Notes: generated by a model from the letters alone, not told the origin. 64,000 nt of DNA from Clostridia bacterium (GCA_018434325.1 JAHDPO010000013.1:124001-188000), one strand, 5' to 3'; positions 8,646 through 18,056 are shown, numbered from the stretch's first letter. Program-made: numbers and translations.

Positions 8646-11600
8646 ATGAAGGATAGGTGGAACTTGGATACGGGGATATCGCTGCTGCAGGCCTTCTTAA
8701 AAAAACAATCCGAGTATAATTTTGTGATTCAGCAGGCCGGCGAAAAAAGTCATAATTTGATTCATGGCTTGTCCGGCAGCCAAAGAGGCTTTTTAACTGC
8801 TGCTATAGCCGAAAGCCAGGGCAAGGACATCCTGTTTACGGCGGAAAATACCCAGAAGGCCAGGGAGATCATCGATGATCTCAGTTTTTGGCTGCCGCAC
8901 TATCAAGTTCTTTACTTCCCGGCTTTGGACATCATCCCTTTTGAAGTGCTGGCCCAAAGCAAGGAAACCCGTTGGAAGCGCCTGGAGGTAATTCAGGCTC
9001 TTTTGTATGCCCAGGGCCCTGTGGCGGTAGTGGCCACAGTAGAAGCTTTGCGTAAGACCATGCTGCCCAAGGAGCAGCTGCGCTGCCATTTCCGGGCGCT
9101 ACGCGTGGGGGAAATCCTGGAGGTTATGGAGCTGGTAGCCTGGCTGGTGGAGCGGGGCTATGAACGGGTGGAAAGGGTGGAGGAAAAAGGCCAGATTGCT
9201 CTTCGGGGCGGCATATTGGATGTGTTTTGCCCTACGGCCTTAAAGCCCTGGCGTTTGGAATTCTTTGACGAAGAGCTGGATTCCATCCGCAGCTTCGCGC
9301 CGGATTCCCAGCGTTCTACGGATAAAGTTCAGGAGATTCTGCTCGCTCCCGCCAGCGAATGCATTTTTTCGCCAGAGCAAAAGGCCAGCATTATTGCAGG
9401 GCTTCAGGGCGAGGGAAAGATCCCGGCCAAAAAACGCAAGAAGAAAACCGGTTTAGAAGCCGGCAATGAGGAAGAAAAAGGCGGCGTCCAGGAAGGCAGC
9501 AGAGCGGAGCAGCTGGTGGAATTGCTGAAGGAAGGCTGTTTCTTTCCCGGCCATGAGCAGTTGCTGCCTTATGCCGGCGTTGCGCCTTTCCTGATCAGCG
9601 ATTATTTCGGCCGGCCGCTGCTGCCAGTAATGGCAGAGCCCTCCCGTCAGAAGGAGGCCAGCCAGCTTTGGGAAAAAGAATACAGCGAAACCTGCCTTGA
9701 CCTGTTGGAAAAAGGCCGCATCTGCCCCGGACAAATGCGCACTTACCTGTCCCTGGACGATTTGGTGCGGCAAATCGGCGGCAAAAGACTGCTGTTCTTG
9801 GCCCTGCTGCCGAAGCGGCCCAGCTGGTTTGAGGACATCAATACCCTGGGCTTGACGGCAAAGAGCGTTTCTTTATTTTTAAAGAAAGTGCAGCTTTTAG
9901 CCGATGAGCTGACGGAATGGCGGCGGCAGCAATACTGCATGATGATTCTGGTAGGCAGCAAGGAACGGGGACAAAGACTCCAGGAAAGCCTGCGCAGTAT
10001 GGGGCTGGAAAGCAGCTGGAGCGACGGCAGCTTTAATCCCGCCGGCGGCGGTATCTTTATTTTGCCGGGTAAGATATCCGGCGGCTTTGACCTGCCCGGT
10101 CTTAAGCTGGCGGTAGTCTCGGAGCATGAGCTGTTTTTCCAGCCCAAGAAAAAAGCAACGAAGAAGATTTTCCGGGAAGGCAAAAAGCAGCTTTTCCTGG
10201 AGGATTTAAAACCCGGCGACTATATTGTCCATATTAATTACGGTATCGGCCGCTATGAAGGCATTGAGAATATCACGGTGGATCAGGCCCAGCGGGATTA
10301 TCTGGTCATCAGCTACAGCGGCTCCGACCGCCTTTATGTGCCCACAGATCAGGCGGAACTGTTGCAGAAATATACGGGGCAGGAGGGCAACCGGCCGAAA
10401 TTATCAAAGCTGGGGGGCAGCGAGTGGGTCCGCACCAAAGCGAAAGCCAGGAAAGCCGTAGACGATATGGCCGAAGAGCTGCTGGAGCTTTATGCCGCCC
10501 GGGAAGCCTTGCCGGGCATAACCTTTGGTGAAGATACTCCCTGGCAAAAGGAGTTTGAGGAGTCTTTCCCCTTTGAAGAAACCCAGGATCAGTTGCGTTC
10601 CATTGAAGAGGTAAAGCAAGATATGGAAAAGACCCGGCCCATGGACCGGCTGCTTTGCGGCGACGTGGGCTACGGCAAAACCGAGGTGGCTATGCGGGCC
10701 GCTTTCAAAGCCGCTTCTTCCGGCTTTCAGGTAGCCATACTGGTGCCGACGACGGTTTTGGCCCAGCAGCATTACAATACTTTCCGGGAACGCTTTGAAG
10801 GCTTTGCTTTGGAGGTGGGGGTGCTCAACAGATTCCGCCGCCCCGCTGAGCAAAAGGATACGCTGAAACGGCTGGCTCAGGGCAGAGTGGATATTTTGAT
10901 CGGCACCCACCGGGTTTTATCTCAGGATGTGCAGTTCAAGAATCTGGGACTTTTAATTGTGGACGAAGAACAGCGCTTCGGCGTCAGTCATAAAGAAAAA
11001 ATAAAAAAACTTAAGCAATCGGTGGATGTGCTGACCCTGACGGCTACACCCATTCCCCGAACTCTCCATATGGCCATGTCGGGCCTGCGGGATCTGAGCG
11101 TTATTGAAACGGCGCCGGAAGACCGCTATCCTGTGCAAACCTATGTGGTGGAATATTCAGCGCCTTTGATCCGGGAAGCTATTCGCCGGGAGCTGGGCCG
11201 GGGGGGCCAGGTTTATTATGTGCATAACCGGATCGAGGATATCGACAGGGTTCGGGAAGGTATTGCCGCCATTGTGCCGGAAGCCAGGGTGGCTTCAGCC
11301 CATGGCCGGATGACGGAGGCGGCTCTGGAAGGGATCATGTTCGATTTCATGGAGGGAGACATCGATGTCCTGGTCTGCACCACGATTATCGAATCGGGCC
11401 TTGACATCAGCAATGCCAATACGGTGATCATCAATAATGCGGATCGCCTGGGGCTGGCCCAGCTGTATCAGATCCGGGGCCGGGTAGGCCGTTCCAACCG
11501 GGTGGCCTACGCTTATCTCACCTATACGAAAGATAAAACCATTTCCGAGGTAGCCGAAAAAAGAATGGCGGCTATCCGGGAGTTTACGGAGCTGGGAGCG

Positions 11601-12248
11601 GGCTATAAAATTGCCATGCGTGACTTGGAGATCCGGGGGGCCGGCAATCTTTTAGGGGCGGAGCAGCACGGCCAGATCGCAGCCGTGGGTTTTGACCTGT
11701 ATTGCCGGATGCTGGAGGACGCCATGAAAAAGAAACGGCGGGAGAAGCTGCTGGGTCATGCTTTGCCGGACAGCCCCGAAGAAGAGCTGGAAACCGTGAC
11801 TATCGATCTTCAGGTCAAAGCCTATATACCCATCGAATATATGGAGGACGAAAGCGCCAAAATCGATTTTTACCAGCGGATCAATAACGCCAGGAATAAT
11901 GAGGACATTGATGAGCTGCGGGAAGAAATGGTTGATCGCTTCGGCGATTTGCCGGATCCTCTGGAGAACCTGCTGGCCATTGGTTTTATTAAGGCTGTGG
12001 CTAAGGAGGCCAAAATTGCCGGCGTCATCCAGGAGCCGAAGCAGATCAAAATCATGATGGCCCAGGATCATGGGCTGAAGGGCCCGGAGCTGATGGAGCT
12101 GGTTAAAAGCTTTAACCGCCGTATTTCTTTCAATGCCACGGATAAGCTGGAAATCATTATTCAGCTGGCGAAGCTGGAAGAGCAGAATGTCATCGGATTT
12201 TTAACGAAAGTAGTGCAGGCGTTATTGGCTCTTGTCAAAAAGGCCTGA
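8646..12248 (+). CDS. mfd: Transcription-repair coupling factor (ATP-dependent translocase)
   Basis: Removes RNA polymerase stalled at DNA lesions and recruits UvrA. The N-terminal UvrB-like region is present (residues ~1-400). The RNA-polymerase-interacting domain begins near ELKPGDYIVHINYGIGRYEG. The translocase motor carries GDVGYGKTEVA (Walker A), DEEQRFG (motif II) and TATPIPRTLHMAMSG (motif III), and a TRCF C-terminal domain closes it. The length of 1200 residues is typical. The ATG at 8646 has no clear ribosome site; TTG at 8664, behind AGGATAGGTGG, is an alternative. A 14-bp hairpin follows the stop codon closely. Confidence 0.97.
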   Translation: MKDRWNLDTGISLLQAFLKKQSEYNFVIQQAGEKSHNLIHGLSGSQRGFLTAAIAESQGKDILFTAENTQKAREIIDDLSFWLPHYQVLYFPALDIIPFEVLAQSKETRWKRLEVIQALLYAQGPVAVVATVEALRKTMLPKEQLRCHFRALRVGEILEVMELVAWLVERGYERVERVEEKGQIALRGGILDVFCPTALKPWRLEFFDEELDSIRSFAPDSQRSTDKVQEILLAPASECIFSPEQKASIIAGLQGEGKIPAKKRKKKTGLEAGNEEEKGGVQEGSRAEQLVELLKEGCFFPGHEQLLPYAGVAPFLISDYFGRPLLPVMAEPSRQKEASQLWEKEYSETCLDLLEKGRICPGQMRTYLSLDDLVRQIGGKRLLFLALLPKRPSWFEDINTLGLTAKSVSLFLKKVQLLADELTEWRRQQYCMMILVGSKERGQRLQESLRSMGLESSWSDGSFNPAGGGIFILPGKISGGFDLPGLKLAVVSEHELFFQPKKKATKKIFREGKKQLFLEDLKPGDYIVHINYGIGRYEGIENITVDQAQRDYLVISYSGSDRLYVPTDQAELLQKYTGQEGNRPKLSKLGGSEWVRTKAKARKAVDDMAEELLELYAAREALPGITFGEDTPWQKEFEESFPFEETQDQLRSIEEVKQDMEKTRPMDRLLCGDVGYGKTEVAMRAAFKAASSGFQVAILVPTTVLAQQHYNTFRERFEGFALEVGVLNRFRRPAEQKDTLKRLAQGRVDILIGTHRVLSQDVQFKNLGLLIVDEEQRFGVSHKEKIKKLKQSVDVLTLTATPIPRTLHMAMSGLRDLSVIETAPEDRYPVQTYVVEYSAPLIREAIRRELGRGGQVYYVHNRIEDIDRVREGIAAIVPEARVASAHGRMTEAALEGIMFDFMEGDIDVLVCTTIIESGLDISNANTVIINNADRLGLAQLYQIRGRVGRSNRVAYAYLTYTKDKTISEVAEKRMAAIREFTELGAGYKIAMRDLEIRGAGNLLGAEQHGQIAAVGFDLYCRMLEDAMKKKRREKLLGHALPDSPEEELETVTIDLQVKAYIPIEYMEDESAKIDFYQRINNARNNEDIDELREEMVDRFGDLPDPLENLLAIGFIKAVAKEAKIAGVIQEPKQIKIMMAQDHGLKGPELMELVKSFNRRISFNATDKLEIIIQLAKLEEQNVIGFLTKVVQALLALVKKA

Positions 12249-12254
12249 ATCGTT

Positions 12255-12289
12255 CTTCCATAAATTTCTATACTTGAAATTTATGGAAG
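12255..12289 (+). terminator. Perfect 14-bp hairpin after mfd
   Basis: CTTCCATAAATTTC at 12255-12268 pairs perfectly with 12276-12289 across a 7-nt loop, six bases after the mfd stop. The U-tract normal for an intrinsic terminator is missing, so it may be an mRNA 3'-end stabiliser rather than a true terminator. Confidence 0.5.
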
Positions 12290-12341
12290 CAATACTATTC
12301 TGCGATTAAAATATGGAAAATCTGGCAACTCTTGATTGCCA

Positions 12342-12455
12342 CTGCGCCAAAGGCGCAGGCAGAATAGCATATATGCCAATCTGCGTGGGCAAAGCCCACT
12401 GCCGCACTCTGTGCGGCAAATTAAAAACGAAAGGTTTTTAATTGCAGATTAGTAT
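12342..12455 (+). repeat. Multi-hairpin intergenic repeat (BIME-like), copy 1
   Basis: Four perfect hairpins follow one another: CTGCGCC-aaa-GGCGCAG (12342-12358), GTGGGC-aaa-GCCCAC (12385-12399), GCCGCAC-tct-GTGCGGC (12401-12417) and AATTAAAAAC/GTTTTTAATT (12419-12443). The stretch 12380-12455 recurs in reverse orientation at 41373-41448, with about 74 of 76 positions identical, next to the nifJ stop codon. It fills most of the 311-bp gap between mfd and the prsA-like gene. No gene is seen. Confidence 0.8.
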
Positions 12456-12464
12456 CAGTTTTCC

Positions 12465-12493
12465 TTCAAAACTTGCTTCAAATGCGTTATAAT
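12465..12493 (+). promoter_or_regulatory. Probable sigma-A promoter of the prsA-like gene
   Basis: TTCAAA at 12465-12470, 17 bp, then a consensus TATAAT at 12488-12493. The -10 box lies 66 bp upstream of the chosen start, after the hairpin repeat cluster. Confidence 0.5.
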
Positions 12494-12559
12494 ATATTTT
12501 ATTGGGCAAGCCCTTTGACTGCTGCCCGAAGATAAATAGAGGATATGAGGAGAAATCAA

Positions 12560-13744
12560 ATGAAAAATAGCAAGAAGATTGTTTCTGTACTTTGCATTGC
12601 GGCTATGGCCTTAAGCTTGCTGACGGCCTGCGGCAGCGGTTCCGCCGGTTCCCAGGAGCCTCAGACCCAGGTGCCTGCCGCCATCGGCGGCGTCAGCACC
12701 GGCGAGCATAAAGTCATTGCTACGGTAAACGGCGAAGATATCTATGAAGACGTGTATATGGAGTGGTATCTGGAGACCATGTCCTTAAGCCTGGGACTGG
12801 ATATGTCCGCAGAGCTGGATGCTCAGGTTACCAGCTTCCTGGACAGCTATAAGCTGAGCTATCTGGCCAGCTATGCCGAGCAGATTGCTCTTAAGCAGGA
12901 AGCAAAAAAAGAAAAGGTTGAAGTAGCCGATAAAGAAGTTGAAGACTACATCAAAGAACTGATGAATATGTATCAGACGGACGAAGCAGGCTTCAAGGAT
13001 ATTCAGACTATGATGGGCTTTACCGACGCCACTATCCGCCGCTACATCAAGGATCAGATGACCATTCAGCATCTTTATGAGACCAAGACGGAGAGCGTTA
13101 CGGAGCCGGAGCAAAGTCCCGAGGAATATTACAACGCCTATCCCGGCGAGTTTAAAATCGACGAGACCAGAACGGTACGCCATATTTTGATCGAAGCTCA
13201 GGAAGAAGAAGCTAAAGCAGCGGCCCGGCAGGAGGCGGAGGAGATCATTAAGAGCCTCAATGAAGGCGCCGATTTTGCCGCTTTGGTGACAGAAAAGAGC
13301 GATGATAAAGGATCGGCAGCTGCCGGCGGCGTTATCGGGCCCTTCAATTCTGCCGGCGTTATGGACGGCGGCGGCTCCCTGGTAGCTCCCTTTACGGAGG
13401 CTTCCTACGCTCTGCAAAAGACGGGCGACATCACCCAGGAGCCGGTGGAATCTCAATTCGGCTACCACATCATCATTCTCGACGATATTTCTCCCGCCCG
13501 CACGAAATCCTTTGACGAGGTCAAAGAAGACCTGGCCACCAGGCTGCTGCAGGACGCCAAGGACAAATATTTTGACAATTATTATACGGAAATCGTGGAC
13601 AAGGCTGAAATAACCTTTGCAGAAGGTTATGATCCTGCCTCTTTATATTCCCAGAGTATTCCCGAGGTCGGCCAAAGCGAGGGTGAAGACGGGGCCAGCC
13701 AAGGCGAAAGCGAAGGCGCCGGGGATACCGTGCCTAAGGATTAA
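12560..13744 (+). CDS. PrsA/SurA-type peptidyl-prolyl isomerase lipoprotein
   Basis: Probable extracytoplasmic foldase. A signal peptide with lipobox (AMALSLLTACGSGS, Cys near residue 23) predicts a lipid-anchored protein. A SurA-like N-terminal chaperone region follows. The parvulin rotamase domain runs from about residue 200 (TVRHILIEAQ) to QFGYHIIILDD near residue 308. The C-terminal tail is Glu/Gly/Ser-rich and likely disordered. The ATG at 12560 is chosen because GAGGAG lies 7 bp upstream; an in-frame ATG 15 bp earlier has no such site. The housekeeping context is compatible with a general secretion foldase. Confidence 0.88.
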   Translation: MKNSKKIVSVLCIAAMALSLLTACGSGSAGSQEPQTQVPAAIGGVSTGEHKVIATVNGEDIYEDVYMEWYLETMSLSLGLDMSAELDAQVTSFLDSYKLSYLASYAEQIALKQEAKKEKVEVADKEVEDYIKELMNMYQTDEAGFKDIQTMMGFTDATIRRYIKDQMTIQHLYETKTESVTEPEQSPEEYYNAYPGEFKIDETRTVRHILIEAQEEEAKAAARQEAEEIIKSLNEGADFAALVTEKSDDKGSAAAGGVIGPFNSAGVMDGGGSLVAPFTEASYALQKTGDITQEPVESQFGYHIIILDDISPARTKSFDEVKEDLATRLLQDAKDKYFDNYYTEIVDKAEITFAEGYDPASLYSQSIPEVGQSEGEDGASQGESEGAGDTVPKD

Positions 13745-13789
13745 GACGAAAAAAGCTTGCCAATAGAGGCAAACAAAGGAGGATCCGGA

Positions 13790-14224
13790 ATGCTTAAGCA
13801 ATTGATTGCCGATGGCTTTGGGCAGACAGAGGATTATAATTGTGCGGAAAAAATCATGCGGGGCGCCAATGAAGCTTATGGTTTAAACCTCAGTGAAGAA
13901 GGGATGAGGCTGGCCGGCGGCTTTGGCGGCGGGTTGGCTATTGAGAGCACTTGCGGCGCCCTTTGCGGGGCCGTCATGGCCTTGAGCCATTTGCTGATTG
14001 ATACCGTAGCTCACCAATCCGAGGAATTAAAGCCCAGGACGAAGGAGCTGCTGGAAGGTTTTCAGGCAGAAATGGGCAGCATATACTGCGATGCCCTCAA
14101 AGAAGGCTACCGCACACCGGAAAAGAAATGCCAGGTCGTTATCGAAAAGGCGGCGGAGCATTTAGACAGACTGGTAAGCCAGATACAGGAGGAAAAACAG
14201 GTTGAAGATCCAGGCAGCAATTAA
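13790..14224 (+). CDS. C_GCAxxG_C_C family protein
   Basis: Member of a small redox-type family named after its cysteine pattern; biochemical function unknown. Visible cysteines: one in DYNCAEKI, two in STCGALCGAVMAL, one in GSIYCDAL and one in KKCQVVIE. A Gly-rich GGFGGGLA lies before the CGALCG motif. The start at 13790 has a perfect AAAGGAGG ribosome site; an upstream in-frame start at 13757 lacks one. At 144 residues it matches the family. The last 23 bp overlap the CAP-domain gene, so the two are likely cotranscribed and translationally coupled. Confidence 0.85.
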   Translation: MLKQLIADGFGQTEDYNCAEKIMRGANEAYGLNLSEEGMRLAGGFGGGLAIESTCGALCGAVMALSHLLIDTVAHQSEELKPRTKELLEGFQAEMGSIYCDALKEGYRTPEKKCQVVIEKAAEHLDRLVSQIQEEKQVEDPGSN

Positions 14225-15749
14225 AGGAGCGGCTAAATCAGCGGCTAAAACGGCAGCTAAAAAGGCAGTTCTGAACAGGCGTATACGGGAATTGATCTTT
14301 GGCAGCCTTTGCCTGGCTTTGCTGAGCGCTCCTTTACCGCTGGCGGCGGCGGAGCTGACTGAGGCGGAAAGCCCGGCCACTGCTGCGGCAACTGTTGCAA
14401 CTGCCGCAATTGCCCAAGATACGGCCGACGGCGATACTGTTGGCACGGTCAGCACGGTCAGCACCATGAATACCGTTAGCGCCACCGCCACTGCCGGCGC
14501 TGCCAATACCGCTGCGACTACCGGCAGCACCCTTGCCGAAACTACGGGAACCGAAAGCCAGAAGACCGGCCAGCCTGCAATCAAGCTGTATTTGGACGAT
14601 CAGGAGATATTTCTCACGGACCCCATCCAAAACAAAAATGGCCGCACCTATTACCCTTTGCGCTCCTATCTGGAAGCTTTGGGGGCCAAGGTGGCCTGGC
14701 AGCAAAGCAACGGCACCGTCAGTGCCGTCAGGAACAGGATTGAGACGGTTTACGCCTTGAACTCCCCTGTCTATTCCATCAACGGCAGAGCAAATACCAT
14801 GGCGGATGCCGCCCTTTATATCGACCAGTCCATCAACCGGGTCTATGTTCCCATCCGCTATGGGGCTGAGGCTTTTGGATTTCAGGTGGAATGGACGAAG
14901 ACGGCCGAAGCTGAGGCCATCCATCTGCGCAGCACCCCCGTTTCCAAGGGCGAGCTGACCGACAATGAGATGACCATCAACGGCAAGCTGATCTGGCTGG
15001 GCCAGACGGAAAGCCAGCTGACGGAGAGCCTGGGCCGCCCCAACCGCATTGATGAGTCGGCTTACGGTCTGCAATGGCATATTTATAACCGGGATTACAA
15101 GGAATTTGTGATGGTAGGCATGAAGGATCAGCGGGTGAGAGCTTTCTTTACCAATTGCCTGACCTTTGGCCTCAAAAACAACCTTGGCTACGGTTCCGCC
15201 AAAAAAGATGCGGAGGCTGCCCAGTTTAACGGCGACACAATGGAGCTGTGGTTTGACCCGCATAATAAGGATTCCCTGTACGCTGTGTTTTGTATGACGG
15301 AGTTTCCCAGCCCGGCGGAGCAGTTAGCCATTTTTGCAAAAAATCCCGACCGGCTGCTGCGTACCTACGAGCAGGAATGCGTGGATATTACCAATGCCTT
15401 CCGCATAGCCAACGGCAAAAAAGAGGTGGGCTACAACAATTATGCCGCCAAAGTAGCCTTGGCCCATGCCAAAGATATGGCGGAGCGCAATTACTTGAAC
15501 CATTTGAATCCCGAGGGTCTTGACCCCATGAAGCGCATGGAAGCCGCGGGACTCAATGTCTACAAAGTATCGGAAAACCTGGCGGGAGGCTTTGCCGACG
15601 CCATCCAGGTGCTCAAAGGCTGGGTGGATTCTGCCGGCCATCGCCAGGGCATGCTGGAGGACAATCAATATTTAGGTGTGGGCGCATACTACAAGAAAGC
15701 CAGCAAATACAGTTTTTATTTCGTTCAGGAGTTTATCACTCTGGATTAA
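14202..15749 (+). CDS. Exported protein with copper-amine-oxidase-like stalk domain and CAP domain
   Basis: Probable surface or secreted protein. The N-terminal signal segment is a hydrophobic stretch (FGSLCLALLSAPLPLAAA, residues ~30-47) after a Lys/Ala-rich start. A Thr/Ala/Val low-complexity linker follows at residues ~50-120. Next is a copper amine oxidase N-domain-like module (LYLDDQEIFLTD ... RVYVPIRYGAEAFG), a form common in Bacillota wall proteins. A CAP-associated region and a C-terminal CAP/SCP domain (VALAHAKDMAERNYLNH, SAGHRQGMLE) complete it. The TTG at 14202 is used because AGGAGG lies 10 bp upstream. The role of CAP domains in bacteria is unsettled. Confidence 0.85.
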   Translation: MKIQAAIKGAAKSAAKTAAKKAVLNRRIRELIFGSLCLALLSAPLPLAAAELTEAESPATAAATVATAAIAQDTADGDTVGTVSTVSTMNTVSATATAGAANTAATTGSTLAETTGTESQKTGQPAIKLYLDDQEIFLTDPIQNKNGRTYYPLRSYLEALGAKVAWQQSNGTVSAVRNRIETVYALNSPVYSINGRANTMADAALYIDQSINRVYVPIRYGAEAFGFQVEWTKTAEAEAIHLRSTPVSKGELTDNEMTINGKLIWLGQTESQLTESLGRPNRIDESAYGLQWHIYNRDYKEFVMVGMKDQRVRAFFTNCLTFGLKNNLGYGSAKKDAEAAQFNGDTMELWFDPHNKDSLYAVFCMTEFPSPAEQLAIFAKNPDRLLRTYEQECVDITNAFRIANGKKEVGYNNYAAKVALAHAKDMAERNYLNHLNPEGLDPMKRMEAAGLNVYKVSENLAGGFADAIQVLKGWVDSAGHRQGMLEDNQYLGVGAYYKKASKYSFYFVQEFITLD

Positions 15750-15784
15750 TAGGAAGCCGGGCCTGAATCCCGGTAAAGGAGCGG

Positions 15785-15820
15785 GGTGGACAGTTTTGGC
15801 TGTCCACCTCTCTGTTTTTT
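15785..15820 (+). terminator. Intrinsic terminator after the CAP-domain gene
   Basis: GGTGGACAG (15785-15793) pairs perfectly with CTGTCCACC (15800-15808) across a 6-nt loop, followed by TCTCTGTTTTTT. It ends the unit that begins at the prsA-like gene. Confidence 0.88.
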
Positions 15821-15964
15821 GGTGTAAACCCTGCAGTCAGAGTGGAACTAATTTCAATTAAAAAGAGCGGCTTTGAATAAAATGTGCGTAAATATTGATT
15901 TGTCGTGTAGAAAACGCATTTTATTAAAACCTTATTCATTTTAGATAGTGCACAAGTTCAATTT

Positions 15965-15992
15965 TTGTACAGCGTACAATTGGTCCGTACAA
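15965..15992. promoter_or_regulatory. TTGTAC/GTACAA operator-like repeats upstream of gdhA
   Basis: TTGTACAGCGTACAA (15965-15979) is a perfect 6-bp inverted repeat with a 3-bp spacer, and GTACAATT recurs 13 bp later (15987-15994). It lies about 120 bp upstream of the gdhA -10 box, in the 420-bp gap between the CAP-domain gene and gdhA. The regulator is unknown. Confidence 0.5.
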
Positions 15993-16046
15993 TTTGGCTG
16001 ACCTGCCAATAGGCAGGATGATGGCAAAAACGATGGCTGACAGGAT

Positions 16047-16082
16047 AATGTATACGTCCATGTATACGGGCATGTATACGCA
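16047..16082 (+). promoter_or_regulatory. Triple 12-bp direct repeat ATGTATACG upstream of gdhA
   Basis: Three successive 12-bp units, each carrying ATGTATACG, at 16047-16058, 16059-16070 and 16071-16082. The core GTATAC is itself palindromic. The array ends about 8 bp before the weak -35 region, a position that suits an activator or repressor. The same TGTATACG word lies at the predicted nifJ transcription start. Confidence 0.65.
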
Positions 16083-16089
16083 GAAGGCC

Positions 16090-16118
16090 TTTTATCAAGA
16101 AAAAACCATTGTTATAAT
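16090..16118 (+). promoter_or_regulatory. Probable gdhA promoter
   Basis: A consensus TATAAT at 16113-16118 with a poor -35 (TTTTAT at 16090-16095, 17-bp spacing). A weak -35 directly beside an operator array suggests activator dependence. The -10 box is 52 bp upstream of the gdhA start. Confidence 0.55.
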
Positions 16119-16169
16119 AATTACTGTCAGAACATCGGTATTTTTAATTAGAAGTCGGGAGGATTTATC

Positions 16170-17522
16170 ATGAGCGGCGTGTTAAAAAACGAGTATTTAA
16201 AGAAAATCTTTGATGAAGTTATGGAGAGGGATCCCAATGAGCCGGAATTTCAACAGGCTGTCTTCGAGGTGCTGGAATCTCTGGAGCCGGTGGTGGAAAA
16301 ACGGCCGGATATTGTGAAGACCAATGTTATCCGCCGCCTGGTAGAGCCGGAACGACTGATTATCTTCCGGGTGCCCTGGATGGACGACGCCGGCAATACG
16401 CGGGTAAACCGGGGTTTTCGGGTGCAATATAACAGTGCTATCGGTCCCTACAAAGGGGGCTTGCGTTTTCATCCTTCCGTTAATGCTTCGATTATTAAAT
16501 TCCTGGGCTTTGAACAATGCTTCAAAAATTGCCTGACCACCATGCCCATGGGCGGCGGCAAAGGCGGTTCCGACTTTGATCCCAAAGGCAAATCCGAGAA
16601 TGAAATTATGCGGTTTTGCCAAAGCTTTATGACGGAGCTGTACCGCCATGTGGGCCAGTTCACCGACGGCCCCGCCGGCGATATCGGCGTAGGCGCCCGG
16701 GAAATCGGCTATCTTTTTGGCCAGCACAAACGGATCACCAATGAGTTCAACGGCACCATGAGCGGCAAAGGTATCCCCTACGGCGGCTCTTTAGGCCGTA
16801 AATCCGCCACCGGTTACGGTTTATGCTACTTTACGGCCAATGCTCTGGCTGATAAGAATGACAGCTTTGCCGGTAAGACCGTCATCGTTTCCGGCTCCGG
16901 CAACGTGGCCATCTATGCCTGCGAGAAAGCCCAGGAGATGGGCGCGAAGGTAGTGGCCATGAGCGACTCCTGCGGCTACATCTACGACGAAAAGGGTATT
17001 GATGTTGAAATAATCAAATCCCTCAAAGAAGTAAAGCGCTGCCGGCTTTCCGAATACGCTCAGGAGGTTCCCGGTTCCGTCTATACGGAGGGCTGCTGCA
17101 ATATTTGGAGCATTCCCTGCGATATCGCTTTGCCTTGCGCTACCCAGAATGAAATTGACATCAAAGCTGCCAAGCTACTGGTGGCAAACGGCTGCCAATG
17201 CGTGGCGGAAGGTTCCAACATGTCTTCCACCGCAGAAGCTGCTTACTACCTGATCGAGTCCGGCATTTTGTACGCTCCTTCCAAGGCGGCCAACGCCGGC
17301 GGCGTAGCTGTCTCCTGGCTGGAGATGAGCCAAAACTCTACCCGTCTGCCTTGGACGGAAGAAGAGATCGATGCCAAGCTCCAGAAGATCATGAAGGACA
17401 TTTATACGAATGTTTCTACTGCGGCTAAAGAGTATGGCCTGGAAGGCAATTTTGTGGCCGGCGCCAATATCGCCAGCTTCCTCAAAATTGCTGAGGCCAT
17501 GATGGCTCAAGGCTGCTGCTAA
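16170..17522 (+). CDS. gdhA: NADP-type glutamate dehydrogenase
   Basis: Interconverts 2-oxoglutarate plus ammonia with glutamate. Belongs to the 450-residue hexameric class. The catalytic Lys block MPMGGGKGGSDFDPKG lies near residues 125-140. Substrate-binding GPYKGGLRFHPSVN is near residue 91, and the Rossmann motif VSGSGNVA is near residue 237. NADP preference is inferred from the family type, not proven here. The ATG follows GGGAGGA. The upstream region carries an inverted repeat and a triple direct repeat, and a terminator follows, so the gene is probably monocistronic and strongly regulated. Confidence 0.95.
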   Translation: MSGVLKNEYLKKIFDEVMERDPNEPEFQQAVFEVLESLEPVVEKRPDIVKTNVIRRLVEPERLIIFRVPWMDDAGNTRVNRGFRVQYNSAIGPYKGGLRFHPSVNASIIKFLGFEQCFKNCLTTMPMGGGKGGSDFDPKGKSENEIMRFCQSFMTELYRHVGQFTDGPAGDIGVGAREIGYLFGQHKRITNEFNGTMSGKGIPYGGSLGRKSATGYGLCYFTANALADKNDSFAGKTVIVSGSGNVAIYACEKAQEMGAKVVAMSDSCGYIYDEKGIDVEIIKSLKEVKRCRLSEYAQEVPGSVYTEGCCNIWSIPCDIALPCATQNEIDIKAAKLLVANGCQCVAEGSNMSSTAEAAYYLIESGILYAPSKAANAGGVAVSWLEMSQNSTRLPWTEEEIDAKLQKIMKDIYTNVSTAAKEYGLEGNFVAGANIASFLKIAEAMMAQGCC

Positions 17523-17544
17523 AGCTTACCCCCTCTTGGTCTTG

Positions 17545-17575
17545 CCGGCTGGAATACGTTTCAGCCGGTTTTTTT
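17545..17575 (+). terminator. Intrinsic terminator of gdhA
   Basis: CCGGCTG (17545-17551) pairs with CAGCCGG (17562-17568), followed at once by seven T residues. Confidence 0.88.
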
Positions 17576-17690
17576 ATGTGCCAAAAACAGCCGAGCATTT
17601 GCCCGCGTATTCACTGCCAGGCATCCGGGTTAGGGTTAGCATCCGGATGGAGCGGCCGGCATCTCAAGGGGGGAAGCTCTGCAATTCCGT

Positions 17691-18056
17691 TTATACCTGG
17701 CTCAGCCGCTGGACGGCCTCGTCTTCGGTGCCGACAAAGAAGACGTTGCAGCCGCTATTGCTCTCATAAATGAAGTCATGAAGCGGCTTGCTGGTATACT
17801 GCGAATAGTCGCCCACAATGGCGAGCTTCATTCGGTAGTTTACAAATTTCTGCAGAATTTCACCGGCAAGTCCGCTGCTTAAAATGAAAAACTCGTCGGC
17901 GACAGCGTCCTTTTCCACGACGACGCGTTTGCTGCCGTTGTCGTAATATATGGTGGCGATCAGATCCAGCGCCGATTGCACGTCGGTGATGAGCTTTTCC
18001 CCACTCTCTGCAATGGCGATCAAGACGCCTTTTTGTTCTGTCTTCCGTATATTCAT
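17691..18056 (-). CDS. DUF4180 domain protein
   Basis: A 121-residue protein that matches the DUF4180 family along its whole length. The conserved central block DEFFILSSGLAGEILQKF and the C-terminal block KLAIVGDYSQYTSKPLHDFIYE are both present. Function is unknown. The start ATG at 18056 follows AAGGGTG. It is convergent with gdhA and divergent from the Ldh2-type gene. Confidence 0.85.
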   Translation of the reverse strand: MNIRKTEQKGVLIAIAESGEKLITDVQSALDLIATIYYDNGSKRVVVEKDAVADEFFILSSGLAGEILQKFVNYRMKLAIVGDYSQYTSKPLHDFIYESNSGCNVFFVGTEDEAVQRLSQV

